Source: Antennarius striatus (Eukaryota > Chordata > Actinopteri > Lophiiformes > Antennariidae). From it: 64,000 nt of DNA. This document shows, in pieces, positions 36,934-51,400 of the stretch (position 1 is the first letter of the stretch; each line of letters begins with the position of its first letter). The stretch covers positions 11,202,001 through 11,266,000 of the forward strand of contig NC_090796.1 in the NCBI RefSeq assembly GCF_040054535.1, read 5' to 3'. A program made the translations under genes and the position numbers. The notes below the pieces were generated by a model. It made no database searches. It was not told the origin of the DNA and saw only the letters and a list, made by a program, of their open reading frames with translations.

Positions 36934-38400
36934 TTACGCCTCGTCTATAGCAGCTTTGGTTTTATTTACTGTATTCTGGTGAGCAGCTGATGAGGAAATG
37001 GAGGAGGAGGAGGTGCTGGACTTCTTCTCCATTGATTTGAATGAGGTTGTGGTGGTGGTGGACTGTTTCTGGACCGTCTGGATAGTTTTCTTCCTCTTGA
37101 CGTGAAGGACCTCCATGGCATCCATGTTGACACCTTGTTTAATCTCCTGGCTGGTCTCCACCTGCTGCTGCTGCTGCTCCAGTTGCTGCTCCATCTGCTG
37201 CTGATAATGCAGCTTAAAGAAGGATGTGGAGAACGTCAACAAGTTTTAAAAGTATGTGTGGACTGTTTCATATACAACACAAAATCCAACATTTCCTCAC
37301 CATCATCATGTGCTGGTATCTTGCAATAGCCTCATCGGTGCTGACTCCCTCAGCAAACCCCAGCTCTGCAGCGCGACGGGCGAGCTCGGCCTTGTGAGAT
37401 CCAGGAGGGGTCCAGCCCACTCCTTTGATACAGTTCAGGTCTGACTTGTAGTTCACCTGTAACACAAGAGAGCAACAAATAGAGTGGTTCATCCATGTTA
37501 AACTGTGTACGTACAGTTTTGTAAGTGCTCATATTATTTTTCTTTTGATCAGGGGCCAAAAAACACCGACATTATTTCTACCCCTCAATAAGGTCCTACC
37601 TCGGGTTCAACAGAAAACTCTCGTTTAATATCCATCAGATCTTTCTGTAGTTTAGTTTTTGATGCTCTTGTAACTTACATCACTCTGCAGCTTGTAAGCC
37701 TGCTTGGCGTGTTTGACGTTGAGCTGCTCAGGATCACAGGTGTAGTCGTGGAGCTTATGACGATAGGTGATGTCACTGGCCTGAGCCTGACTCTTTTTGG
37801 CCAGCAGGAACTCTGGCTGGTCAGCATGGATTTTGTAATGACCTCGCTCCTCTTTGGACTGACGCTTATAATCCAGGTTGCTCTGGAGTTTGCTGGCCGC
37901 CAGAGAGTGCACCATCTTAGGGTCGTCTTCCACACAGCGAAGCCCCACTTGCTGCCCCTTCTCCTTCAGGTGTGACTCTTTGTAGCGGAACTGTTGGAGG
38001 AAAACACAGGATTAATTTTAATATATTTTGAATGCACAAGCAAAGCTTTCAGCCATTATGTTCACAAATCATTTTTGTGCTGCAATAAAAAGTGGACATT
38101 AAATTTTACTGCATTTCACTGTGTGAATAAAAATCAAGGATTAAGTAGGAGAGATGGAAGGTTTTTTTCACCACATTTTGATGCACATCTTGTAAAAAAT
38201 ATATAATGGATATTTGTAAATTGAGCTTCAAATACTTTTTGAGGAAGTGCAGGAATTCAAATCTTGTTTCAAACTGAACTAAATGAACTCACATCGCTAG
38301 CGATTTCTCTAGAGGCCTTGGCAGTTTGGAAAGGAATGGCATCCAGTCTCAAGTCATAGCCTGATATCTTCACTTGTTCACCCGAGGACTTATACACTTT
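36934..38400 (-). other. nrap: nrap super-repeat 5 and C-terminal tail
   Basis: Exons 38400-38293 (108), 37990-37679 (312, unsplit), 37456-37301 (156) and 37212-36934 (279 with stop). The 156-base exon carries [20 protein letters not shown], matching the human C-terminus. The last exon starts with a glutamine-rich segment, passes [12 protein letters not shown] (human DATEILHVKKKK), then adds about 45 Ser/Thr-rich residues where human NRAP ends. Confidence 0.92.
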
Positions 38401-41400
38401 CTTCATGGGCAAAGAAGAAGAGAACATGTTGTTAACTCATCCAGGTTTATGAAGATCATTTTTATTATTAATAGCAGCTTATTTTTAAGATTTTGAGAAG
38501 TTTACATACATCACTTATCTGCTGAGCATTAATCTTTGCTCGGACAAAGTCTGGATCATCTGGATGTAGCGTATATTTGTGCATGTCTTCATTCTTGGAG
38601 GATTTATAAAGCCTCTGCAGCATGAGGACAAGATCAGGACTAAAATTAGGATCCCAAAACCTCCAAAGTGTCTTAAGGTTTTTACAGTCGTTGATAAAAT
38701 ACAGCAGAATCAGTAATGTCTTATACAAGTGAAAGTGAAATATGTCTGTCTTTTTGTCTCACCTCACTGCACTGCTGATAGCTCGATTTAGCATGGAGGA
38801 TATCAGGAGAGTCAGCCACAGACGTGAACCTCAGGCTGTCTGGCAGTTGGCGATACTTCTTCTGCACGATGGATGATCAAACATGAATGAAATGCCTCAT
38901 TGTCATATTCAGTAAATACAACAAATGCACATTGGATTTGGAAGAGAGAGCTCCAGTTTTTAATTTGGTTCTGCATAAAAATGCTAAATGCCACATAGAC
39001 GTTAAAATAAAAACAGAAAAAAAAATACCTGTGAAAGACTCACTGAGATAAAATTATTTTTGTAATCAAACATTATTATATAAATGAAAAATGTGATTGC
39101 TTATGGAGCTATTGAAACCAATTAACAGTCTGTAGGAGCATCAAACTGAGTACGACATAAAAAATAATAACATATGTTCATACAGAGAAAACATATTAGG
39201 TCTCTAGGCTGATAAGATACACATTTGGTGACCTCAGTGTTTTCATTCTGGCTACATTCTGTGTTCAGTTTGGGACATGACTTCTATCTGAGACCAATTT
39301 CCACATGTACTCACTTCACTTATAAGTTGTCCAGCCTTCTTAGCTGACTCCAGCTGCGGTGCACCAACACCATCCCAGGCCACTCCTTTCATAAAATTGA
39401 GGTCTGACTTGTAGAGTTTCTACACAAAAGGTAATAAAATGCATCACTCAAGTAGAGTCAAATTAATAACATCCATTTCTTCCTCAGGTCATTTTCTCAC
39501 CCACACCTCTCACCTCGCTCTGCAGGTTGTAAGCTGTTTTGGCCCACTTGACCTTCATGTCGTCAGGTAGAACTGTGTATTCATGCAGTCTTTTCCTGTA
39601 GTCCTGCTCACTGGCCAGGGCCTGAGCGTTCTTAGCCGTCACCAGGTGAATCATGTCTGGGGTGAGGTGATACTGCCCACTGGCTGTCAGTGCATCCTTG
39701 CGATACTCCTGGTCGCTGGCTAGTTTGCCCGCATGCAAGCAGTGCATGAGATGGGGGTCCTCAGAGATGCTTTTGACCCCAATGTGCTTCCCTTTATCGA
39801 GTAAGTGATCTTGTTTGTAGATGTACTGCATAAAAAAAGAAATACGATTCATGGTTTATTGCATTTGGATACTAAATTGTGGCTTGAAGTAAATTGCATT
39901 ACAGTCTTAAATGCATTTGGTACATTCATGTAGTCTCTCTTTTAGTGAATATTTTGGACAAATATAAATCTGCATCAGACATTAATACTGCTTTAAAGTC
40001 TAGTATGAACTTACATCACTTGCGATGCCTGTTGAAGTCTTGGCTGCCTGAAAGGGGATGTCTTGCATGGTGAGTTTGTAACCCTGAGCCCTGAGAGTGT
40101 TCCAGGACTCTCTGTACTTGATCTGGAGTTGTGAGATAAACAAAAAAAAGTATCATTATGACAAAGGGGGGGTGGGGTCAAAGATATGTATATTGCATAG
40201 ACCATTACCTCACTAAAGTTGGCTGCATTTATTTTTGCTTGTGTAATCTCTGGTCTCTCAGTTGTTATGGTGTAATTGTGCCGGTCATTCACCCCTTTCT
40301 CTTTGTACAAACGCTGAAGGATAAAACACACAGAAATCATTCTTAAACCCAGCTTAATTCTGAAAATAAAAATCAACAAAAAAAGACCATATGGCAAAGC
40401 AGAGCTGGAATAATACAATTATTGTCTCACTTCATTTGTGACCTGTCCACTGAGCTTAGCATGGACAACGTCTGGGGAGTCAATGATGGAGGTGTGCTTG
40501 AAGCTGTACGGCTGCTGGCGGTACTTTTTCTGTTCAATAGAAACAATAGTCGGGTTTTGTGAATTTGGCCGTAATTAAAGTCACTCGTTTATTTTCTGAA
40601 AAAGGAAATCAAAATCACAATAGAATGTCAACTTATATATTCGGATACAAGTTACTGGTCATTGGACTTTTTTCAGCTCTAGATATTGCCAACGGTGCAC
40701 ACTGACCAAAACATGAAGAAAATAAAATTTATAAAGACTTAATAAGATGTCTTACATCGCTGATGAGGTCTGTTGCCCTCTTAGAGCCTTCAATCTGCAG
40801 GGCACCTGTTGCAATCCACGCTGCACCACGCAGGTAGTTCAGATCTGAGCGATACATGTGCTATAACAAACATACACATGAAAATACATGCTTAAATCAA
40901 TGCACTGTTTGTTACACTACATTAATGGTCTGTTTGCAGCTCTATGCTGACTGTCTCACCTCGCTCTGCAAAGCGTATGCTCTCTTAGCTGCTTGCACCT
41001 TCATATCATCAGGCAGCGAGGTGTACTGATGGAGGGTAAGTCTGTAGTCCTGATCACTGACCAGAGATTGGGCCTTTTTCGCATGAGCAACCTCCATCAT
41101 GTCCATGGAGAGGCGGTACTTCGAGAGCTCATTGGCAGAGTCCTGCTTGTACTTAATCTGAAGAGTAACACAGGAATGAGAATGTACTGAATCTATTATA
41201 TACAGTAATTAAATTTTTTGTCTCTGAATTAATTTTAAAGAAGCCCTTACATCACTCTGCAGCCTGCTGGCATGGACGGAGTGAGCAATGTTGATGTCAT
41301 CCTGTAGCCCCTTCAGCCCAATCATCTTCCCTTTGGTCTTCTCAAATTCTGCTTTATATTTTTGCTACAAGGAAAAATAAGTCACTTTGAATTTATGATG

Positions 41401-42383
41401 AGCAAAGACAGGTCTGTCAAACGTTTTAATTCATCAGTAAATCAAATATAATTTCAAAGTGCATAATATGTACACATAAGTGGTCTGCTGAACTGCAGTC
41501 AAGGAGAATTTGGTGTGTATGTTTTACTTGAATTTTTTCATGTCACCTCTACAGTTCAGATATAAATTTCATACATAACATGAAATACGAAAGAGAATAA
41601 GCATGTTATGTGCATAAGCATTGCATAAGCATTGCATAAGCTGCAAGCTCACATCACTGAGGATCTCTGCGGATGCTTTGGCAGATTGGAAAGGAATGGC
41701 ATCCAGACGGAGCTTGTAGCCGCCATCACGTAGCTTCATCCAAGAGTCCTTGTAACAGCTCTGAAAATATAAAAAGCCGAGAAATAAACTCAAATTAATA
41801 TGGGATTTCTTTAAGCAGAAATGTCACTGACTGATTTTTTTGGCTGTTTAATGGATATATGTGTGATCTGACCTCACTAATGTTCATGGCATTGAGCTTG
41901 GCCTGAACCATCTCCGGCAGCTCCCCACTGAGAGTGTAGCTGTGCTTCATGTTTTCACCCTCCTCCCTGTACAACCTCTGTAAGTACAAAAGCAAATATT
42001 CCTTCTTGTATTCAAACAATTCATATTTAGTGTGCTGTAAACATGTAAATAATGTGTAATTACATGTCGTGCATTTGAAAAAAATATTAGCAAGCACAAA
42101 AGACAGGTGAACTCACATCTATTGCGAGTTTGTTGCTGGCTTTGGCCTGGATCATTTCTGGTGTGTCTTCGACACTGGTAAATTTCATATCGCTCACATT
42201 CTGACGGTACTTTTTCTAAATTAGGAGAAGAAAATGCATCAAAATAACAAGAGTGACTGTCAGAGTAATATGAATCAGAAAATATCATGTATGTGTGTTT
42301 GTTGAACAGTAGAGGGCACAATGGCTTCATAAATAGACAGACAGACAGACAGACAGACACACACACACACACACACACACACT

Positions 42384-42478
<95 letters not shown>

Positions 42479-45400
42479 GAGAGAGAGAAAGAAACAGAGA
42501 GAGAGAGAGACATGAACCCCATTCCTGGGTTTAGAAATGGCCTGTCATCCTTTAAATACTTTTTTGGCCACAACTATAAAACCGGATATGTGCTTTCCAG
42601 TCCAGGCACACAGTCTTATTCTGTTATCCTCCAGCATAGCTCTGAATTAATTAACATAATCTATCTTAATTTCATACTGGATGTGAACTGCTTTAAATTA
42701 CACCAGAGTTCTAATACGACCTTCATGAATGAAGAAACTATAAAGTTAAAAAAAAAGATGTTGTTGTGGATGTGAATTTAAACATGCCAAAGGCAACTCT
42801 TTTTAATTCAATATTGCCATCTACTCCATCCCTCATCCTGCAGCTCATTGCAGATAATTAATGTATTCCGTGTCATACGTTACCTCGCTGACCAGCTCCC
42901 CTGCTTTCTTTGCCTGCTGGACATCCAGAGATTTTGAAGCCTCCCAGCCGACACCCTTCATCCAGTTCAGATCTGACCTGTACTGTTTCTGCATACAGAC
43001 ATACAAAGCATTTCTTTTTCAGTTATTTTTTACTTATGTAAGACAAATTATATTTGATTTCATGCAGCGACACTCACATCGCTCTGCAGGCAGTAGGCCT
43101 TCTTAGCCCAGGCGACATTCATGTCAGTGGGCAGAGTTGTGTACTTGTGGAGGAAAGTCCTGTAATTGGTCTCGGTTGCCAGGTCTTGAGCCTTTTTGGC
43201 ATGGCTGATGTTCTGCATATCCAGATTGACACTGGAGATGAGATTAAGTTCACAAAGTAAATGTAGAGTTTTGTTTCAGTGTTACAAAAAACTAAGGCCA
43301 GTGATCTCTAGTTTCCTATAAAATAAAAAAAGAAGAGGCGAGAACTTCTTTTGACAGTGTTGGCCCAAAACTGGATAGAAATGTGAAATTGCTCCATCAA
43401 TGTCATGCATCCCACCTGTATTTGTTCTTAGTGTCCTCATAGTCCTTTCTGTAGTTGCGATCACTCTGCAGTTTGGTCGCCAGGGCAGAGTGGGCCATCT
43501 GAGAATCATCACTGACCGACTTAATACCAATCACCTTGCCTTTGTTTTTGGCATACTCCTCCTTGTACTTGACCTACGAGGAGATATTAGTGATTTTACT
43601 TAGAAGCCAGTCCATTAATCTAGCTGAATTTATCACGTAATACAAACTGTTTTCTTTTTGTATGTACTTATCTGCCATTAACCAAATTAAAATATATCAT
43701 ACATTATTGAAAATTGTCTTTTGGCTGACTTAATTTAGAATAACTCACATCACTGGCCAGGTCTCTTTTGGCTTTAGCGGTGAGTATGGAAAGAGAGTCC
43801 AGACGCAATTCAAAGCCCTTCTCCCTCTGTTTTTCCCAGTTACTCTTGTAGACTTTCTAAACAAAAAACAAAAAAAGGAGAAATCTGCATTACTTTCTTG
43901 CCTTCCTACAGACAGAAATTGTGGAAACAAAGCAATTATGAAAACACGTCTCAAAAAGACCAGTTTGACAAAACAGACACTTCCATCAATTTTTTTGTTG
44001 TAGTTAAAAAACATATCAAACATGCAACAAATCATCTGAACCTTATCTGTAATTAATAAAACTTTCTGAAATTAATGTCGGGCTTAAAATTAGATATGCG
44101 GCATATATCATCATAACATTAGGAAATAAATTTAATGGCTAAGATCCGAACAACATAAAGGAAACAGCTTGACATCTTTATATAATGTTGATAGTTGACT
44201 ACTTTAATTTTACATAATATAAATTTGAACTTACCCCACTGAGAAGCTCAGCATTAGCCTTTGCCTGTCTGAAAAGAGGCTCTTCTTTTGTCATGGTGTA
44301 CTGGTGTATTATCTGCTCTGTATCGGCTTTATACGCCAGCTAAAGATCAGAATCAGACATACAGTGTGGTGTGAGAGGGCATTGCAATTAATTACATGAG
44401 TTCAGCTTTACAGGAAAAGATCTTACATCGCTCTGCAGCTCTTGACTCTTCTTAGCGTGTTTGATGAAGAGATCATCAGCAACTTGGGTGAACCTGATGC
44501 TGTCTACCTTCTGACGATACTTAGTCTGTAATTAAGCAGTAGAACAGTGTGTCATATAATGTAAACTTACATTTACAAATTAAACAAATATGAACAATCC
44601 TATGTACTTGTACTGACGTCACTAAGCAGGTCTCCGGCTTTCTTGGCCTGGGCAATGTTCATACACCCTTCAGTCTCCCAGCCAACGCCTTTCATCCAGT
44701 TCAGGTCAGAACGGTATTGGTTCTATGGTGCAGTTAAAAGGAAAGCACCAAATAATTTTTAGTTGATATCATTTAAATAAAGGTCATTCCTTCTTCCTAC
44801 ATCTTACCTCACTTTGCAGGGAATACGCCTTTTTGGCTTGCTGGACCTTGATGTCATCAAGCATGACAGTGTAGTCGTGCAGTTTTGTGCGATAGTCCAG
44901 ATCGCTGGCAAGGGCCTGAGCCTTTTTGGCATGACTGAGGTTGATCATGTCGTGAGGAAGACTATAGTTGGCTTGGCTCTCCTTGGAGCCCTTCTTGTAC
45001 TCAATCTTATGGTGGTGATAGAAAATAACAGAAAAACAGCGCTGAATGTTTGAGAGCGAATGCTGCATGATGTATGATACATGAATCAGTATTCATATGA
45101 GGAGAAAAAAAATATGGGTGAAAAAAACTGACTGCTGCTTACATCACTGCTCATCTTGGCCACTTGAAGAGAGTGCAGGGTCTTGGAATCGCTCACGTTG
45201 ATCCCCACTGCTTGGTCTTTGTCCTTCATGTAGGTTTGTTTGTATTTAATCTAAAGCATATACCCAATTAATTTATCTCCTACTCAAACACTAACAGCAT
45301 CACAACATGTGTCTCGTCCTTGTGAATGAGAGTGTACAGTATGTTAGCTTACATCACTAGCAAGGTCACGGGAAGCCTTGGCGGCTTTGACAGTCAAATC

Positions 45401-48400
45401 CTCCACTCCAACATCACAGGCTTTGGACTTGGTTTTCTCCCACTCCTCTTTATATTTAATCTGAAATAATTAATTGACACGAAGAATGTGAAGGCCATGT
45501 GGAGAAACTCATTTGTCTGCATGCATACTTTAAAGGTGAATGTGCACATTTGAAAGTTGCCACGTGTTAACTTACATCACTGCACAAGGAAGCATTGGCT
45601 TTAGCATGTTTAATCTGAGGCAGGTCACTGGATAGCGTGTACTGATGTTTGGTCTTTTCGTAGTTCGATGTATAATTTTGCTAAAAAGACATGAGGATAG
45701 AACATCTAAATAAATCAAATTAAATCTTCAAAGTAAGTAAATAAATTAATTAGTATGAAGCTGAAAATGATAAGAGTCACTTCTATTTTTCCTCACCTTG
45801 CTGATAAGCTGAGCATTTTTCCTTGCTAAAACAATCTCAGGTGTGTCCGTCACTGGACTGTACTTAACTTGGTCAATGTGTTGCCTGTAGTTTTTCTGCA
45901 TTCATACAAATATGTACATTATATTCTAATAAATAATGAATACATCTCCAACATGAGAGAGTTTTCAAGTAATTTGCATATAACTGAAAATGAGTTTTGA
46001 GAATGCTCACATCTTTGAGCGGGTCCAGTTTCCTTTGGCTTTTGTATCCTGGTGTCAGGGTGGCTGGGTAGTTGTATTCACCCTGGTCCTGTTCACACCC
46101 TTGCTTGTAAGAAATCTGAAATCATAGTACAACATTATTATTTTGCATTAATCTTTAAAATGCATGTCAACACAGTGGTGAGCTCATGATTAAAAAGATC
46201 TTACGTCACTAGCCAGCTTCCTGGCTTTCATGGCGTGCATGGTCCTCTTATCAATGCCTGAGTCCTCATAGTGACCCTTCATATTGCTGGTGTACTTCTC
46301 TTTATATTTGTTCTTTTAAAAATATAGAGAAATTAATAAAAAAAATTTACTTAGCAGGTTCCTGATATATGACATAATGTTGCAGAGTTATGCCTTATAG
46401 TACATGTACTGTCATTATAATTTAACGGTCAAGAGGAACTTGAGCATTAAATTATAATGCTGTGTCACACTTACATCGCTTGTGAACTTGGCTACTTTAG
46501 CTGCATTTTGAAACTGTGGCGTCTCACAGAAATTGATGCTGTGACCCTTGGTGTTCTCCAAATCCTTCTTGTACTCAACCTGTTAGAAAAAATAAACAGT
46601 TACAGCAGCTGATTGGTGTCATCGTTCTTTTGAAACCTCTTTCATCGTTGTTGAACAGTTGATCTACTGTGTCACCATGTTACCTGCTAAATATAAAATG
46701 CCCTCCACTAATCAGTCAACATTACCGACACTCCAACCTAGTCACTGAAGCAAAATGTCATTGTCAGGCTTTGGTGAGGTTAACATTGATGGCACGTGAG
46801 CATTAACTTGTCACTCCCTTTACCAATAAAATTCCACATAGGGGAATATTTTTCACCTTCAGACATACAAATCAAACCAGAACATTATTACAGTATTATC
46901 ATCTCTCAGCATAGTTTTTAGTGAAGACTCAGAATAGGTGCTGATAGGCCATAATTACATGCCATTTTACCAAGGGTCAGAATAGTACATGTTGAAGTAC
47001 TTTTTCTTGACAGGAAGTCTTTATGTCGACTGAAAATTTAAATGCTTTTTCTGAATTTAACTGACAAGCAATACTATTAAAGAAAAATGTTATTCATCAA
47101 AGATTTCAGACAAAAACACTGTTGAATTTCCTGTTTGGAGTTATAGATAAGTTAGAAGTGTGCTGAATGGATGTCTGACAAGCATACCTCACTGACAATC
47201 TTGTTGATCTTTCGGGCATTCTTCAAGGCCAGATTGTCCTCAGATGTCAAGCTGTGGAAGTGTGAAGTACCCTTCATTTTGTTCAGGTCCTTCTTGTATT
47301 TTAGCTGCAAAAGGACAAAAGGTGATTGAGTGTATACTGGGCAAAACATGTTGGCTTTCTGCAGGGTCAGGGGATTAGCAGTAGACACATTCTTGGTCTG
47401 ATTTAGTCCGGGTTGAAAGTTTAAACAATGACAAAATAGACTCCGTCCCCAGCGATGACATGGTCAGATGATGGATAAGTCTGACGTTCCCATATTTAAC
47501 AGCATTTTTAACCAGTTCACAGAGCAACTCAACAACAGGCCATCATTCAAAATACTTCAATATTAAAATTGAGATGAGCTGAGTGAGATATCATGAGGCA
47601 CACAAGTCATGGTAATGTTTGTACTCACATCACTAGCATTTTCCTGAGCTTTCTTTGCAAGATAATAACCAGGGGTGATCATTGCAGGAAAACTTCCTTT
47701 GCCTAGTTGCTGGTCATACTCCTCAGTGTAGGCAAACTGTAAAAATATGATCATGTATTTAATTTAATTCATAAAAACATACAGGATCTGATCAAAAATA
47801 CATCATAGGGCATTACCCAGTATTAAAAAAAGCTTATAGCTTATGGTAATCCTATAAGATAGTGCCCCATTCATATTAATACTATTTCAATTGATTGTGA
47901 AGTTTCATTCATTCGTCTTTAACTAAAGACAATTTGGGCTGCAACCTTGAAATGAGACTAAAACTCCACCCTTGGGTGCTGGATTTCCAAAACACAATTT
48001 ACATGATTTTTTTGCATTAGTCCGATGACCCTAAAACAAGTGATTACCTGACTGAAATTCTCAGCGTTTCTTCTGGCTTGATCTGCTTCAGCAATTCCTG
48101 CCTCAGTGCTGGCTTTACCCTTCATCTCCTGCTCATACATCTGACGGTACTTTATCTGTTAGGACACAAAAAGTAAGTAATGATAATGGATGTGGAATAT
48201 TGTTTGTATTAATGTGTCTAAATATTATCATTGTCTGCTTACATCGCTGGCCTGCTCACTGGCCTTCTTTGACACCTTGTATCCTGGTGTAAGATGTGCA
48301 GGAAAACTGCCTTTGCCTCTCTGCTGCTCATACTCTTCTGTATAGGCATACTAGAGGAAGGGAAATAATGACCCAAGCACATGCTAGTCATATAAATCAC

Positions 48401-51400
48401 ATTAAAACATAGCGATCACAAAAGCCTCAATGAAAAACATCTTACATCGCTAACAATTTGTCCTTGTTTCTTGGCCAGAAGCACCTCTGGGGGGTCGACA
48501 AATGTGGTGTACTTAGAAACTCTCTCTTCGTGTCCTTTTTTATATTCCAGCTGAAAGCAAACAAGTCATGAAAAACTTAGGTGCGTGAAAAAGCATCAAC
48601 CACAGAGACACATATTCCCAAAAAGGGACTGCCTCATGGAAATCAGAGACGTTTGAGTTTTAGTATAAGGTGTATACAAAGATGTAAGAACGGGAAACTA
48701 TACCAACTTACATTACTAGCCAAAGTATTGGCTTGTTTGGCTGCCTGGTAACCTGGTGTGATCATGGCAGGGAAGCTGCCTTTTCCTTCAGTCTGCTCAT
48801 AGTCCTCTGTACACTGCATCTAATGAAAAAACACAAAATTGAATCATGAATTAAGGAATTTTACCCATATGATAAAATTCCCAACTTATTTTTATACAAT
48901 CTCATCAGTGCCACTGAATTTCACAAAACAATATTGTATTTTGAAGTAAAATATCCTACTCACACCAGTGATTGTCTTCTGGGCCTGAGACATTGATACT
49001 ATTTTCTGATTGGTCACCATGCCAGAGTGCCATGTCTGCTGTTGTGAGAACTCAGACTGAGTTTGAAAGGCCTGTTTGGATATGGAAGACAGATTTCAAA
49101 CAGACAGATTTGGGATGGTGTTAAATATGCATATGCTTTACTTATCCTTGATTTGAATATGACTGCAAGGGGTGGCAATTTGATTAGCAGACATTAATGG
49201 CGTCTACTATCTACACAACAGAAAAGTACAAACAAAGCACATGACAAGCTTTTATATCAAACAGTGCATTCTAGCAACAGTTTAAAATAATTTATTTAAT
49301 GTTGGTCCTGTATGGTCAAATCATTTAAAATCTACTGTTTGATCATCCCCCTTAACACTAATTAGGAAGACATGAGATAGCAATCTCGTCAGCTCTAACA
49401 GATTTCTTTAATGCAAAACAACGTTTTTCACGGAAGGTAAGAATTTGAGCTGGAACTCCCTTTAACTGGGTGCTATGGCCAGTTGTAACTGGGAGCTCAC
49501 CTGGCTGGCCATTTGATTGGCTAGGCGAGCCCTCTCCAGCTCCATGGACCTCATGTCATGGTGAAAGGTGGACAAAAAGCGCTCACCGTCTTCACGATAC
49601 TTCAGCTACAAATGCACATAGATCAGAAGCGTTAAGCCAAGGCCAGCACACGTAGACATGTGATTGAAGCACCCGCTTCGCCAATAAGAAAATGCATTTC
49701 CCAGATATTACCTACACACCTACACCTACTACCTTGGATGCACCAAGACAAACGTAACTCTATTCGTCAAGCAACCCAATCATGCATACTTAAAAATGGC
49801 GGGATAATATTAGAACTTCATTAATGACTGATGTGTTCCAAGAAAAATCCAAAATGGAACGCTGAGTTATGAAACTGAGCTGTTGGCCAATGAAAATGTT
49901 CAGAACTAATATTAGAATAACTGTGCAGGGCTAACATTAAATATGTGACACTGTTTTCTATCAAAATTTTTCATGAGCCAAACATAGAATTTTTCAAATC
50001 AAACTCTCAACAGCAAGGAGATTGAAACAAAACTGTTCTATAAATTTTCTTTGGACAGGGTAGACAGTCATTAAGTATCATCTAAAGCCAATTCCATTTT
50101 AAATAAGGAGATGTTAAATCATCTAGCTCTCCAGTCACACATTACAGTAGCTGATGAGCTTGCTAGGCAATTGCTTATATAAGCATGAGAGCGTTGCATG
50201 AAGTTGTAGACACAGACAGACGCAGACAGACAGACAGGCACAGGTGGCAGTGCAGAGGAGAGGAAAGGATGGGAGGCTGTTATTCCTGACGTATAATTTT
50301 AGCCCTTGAAGCATAAAGTGGGCTAAGTAGAGGGGGTGTCTCTTGCCTCTGTCGGATGAACAGAAATAACCTGAACAGCACTCCATTCCTCACCACTACC
50401 GTCACCACATGGCTCAGAGCAGCCATCAGTCTTTTCTCTTTCTGTCCGTTAAAGAGGAATGGGACCTTTATTATCTAATAGTAATGGATACATCTGCTTC
50501 AGGAATGGAATTGGAAGCTCAGAACTGGAGCTTCCCCACTGCGTTTGTGGGTTAACAGATCCAAGTTATCCAAGGGGTCATCAGAGGTCACTGTCCTTGT
50601 CACACTAATTATGGATCTGGATGTATCAGTCACGGTAAAGATGATTTAAACAAAAACAATGACCACTCTGAATACCAATGTCCATAGTAAAACCCATAGA
50701 AAGTCACTCACGTCACCCTGCCAACAATAAACCTTGACAGAGCTCAAGGTTGAAATATTTTGTCTCATGTTTCTGCTTGTCTGCTTTTGCATATGACATC
50801 ATCTTACCTCACTGCTTGCCTTGCTTTGCTTCTTTGCATTGATATTGATGGGTGTCTCATAGACACTTGTGAATGTGTTGTTCCGTGGATTGTGTCTGGA
50901 GGGATGAGATTAAAAAAAAAAAAAAGGTAGTCATTTTTATGACCAATTTTCAATTCTTGAATGAGGGATCATTTTCACACAAAAATGCCCCTCAGATTTG
51001 GGATCATGCTCAAATAATAATCTAACTTCGTGGAGCTGGAGATTAATACTTATAAATAAAGTTGTTCTTCTCCTACTTACACAGAGCAGTATGGCCTCTT
51101 CTTGTGGCTGACAAAGTTATTGGCAGTGAGCACCATCTTACAGACGTCACAGTGAAAACATGCTTTATGCCAGTTCTGACAGAGAAAAAGACAAATCATT
51201 CAATTAAGAAAGGTCTTAAAAACTACACACTAAATCTGAGCTGAAATAATTCGTGTGGAGACTGCTTGAAGTTCCAAACGACAGATCGGACTAGTGTTCC
51301 CTCAAGAAGATATCTTCAGTTGTACGGGACCCAAAATAAATACAGCAATCACAGCATGGTCTTTAATCTGAACTGCTTCACAAGTAATAACATCACATCA

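Noticed and set aside
37709-37975. Plus-strand frames overlapping nrap exons (also 43054, 43400, 44814)
   Set aside because: Antisense shadows of conserved nebulin-repeat exons.
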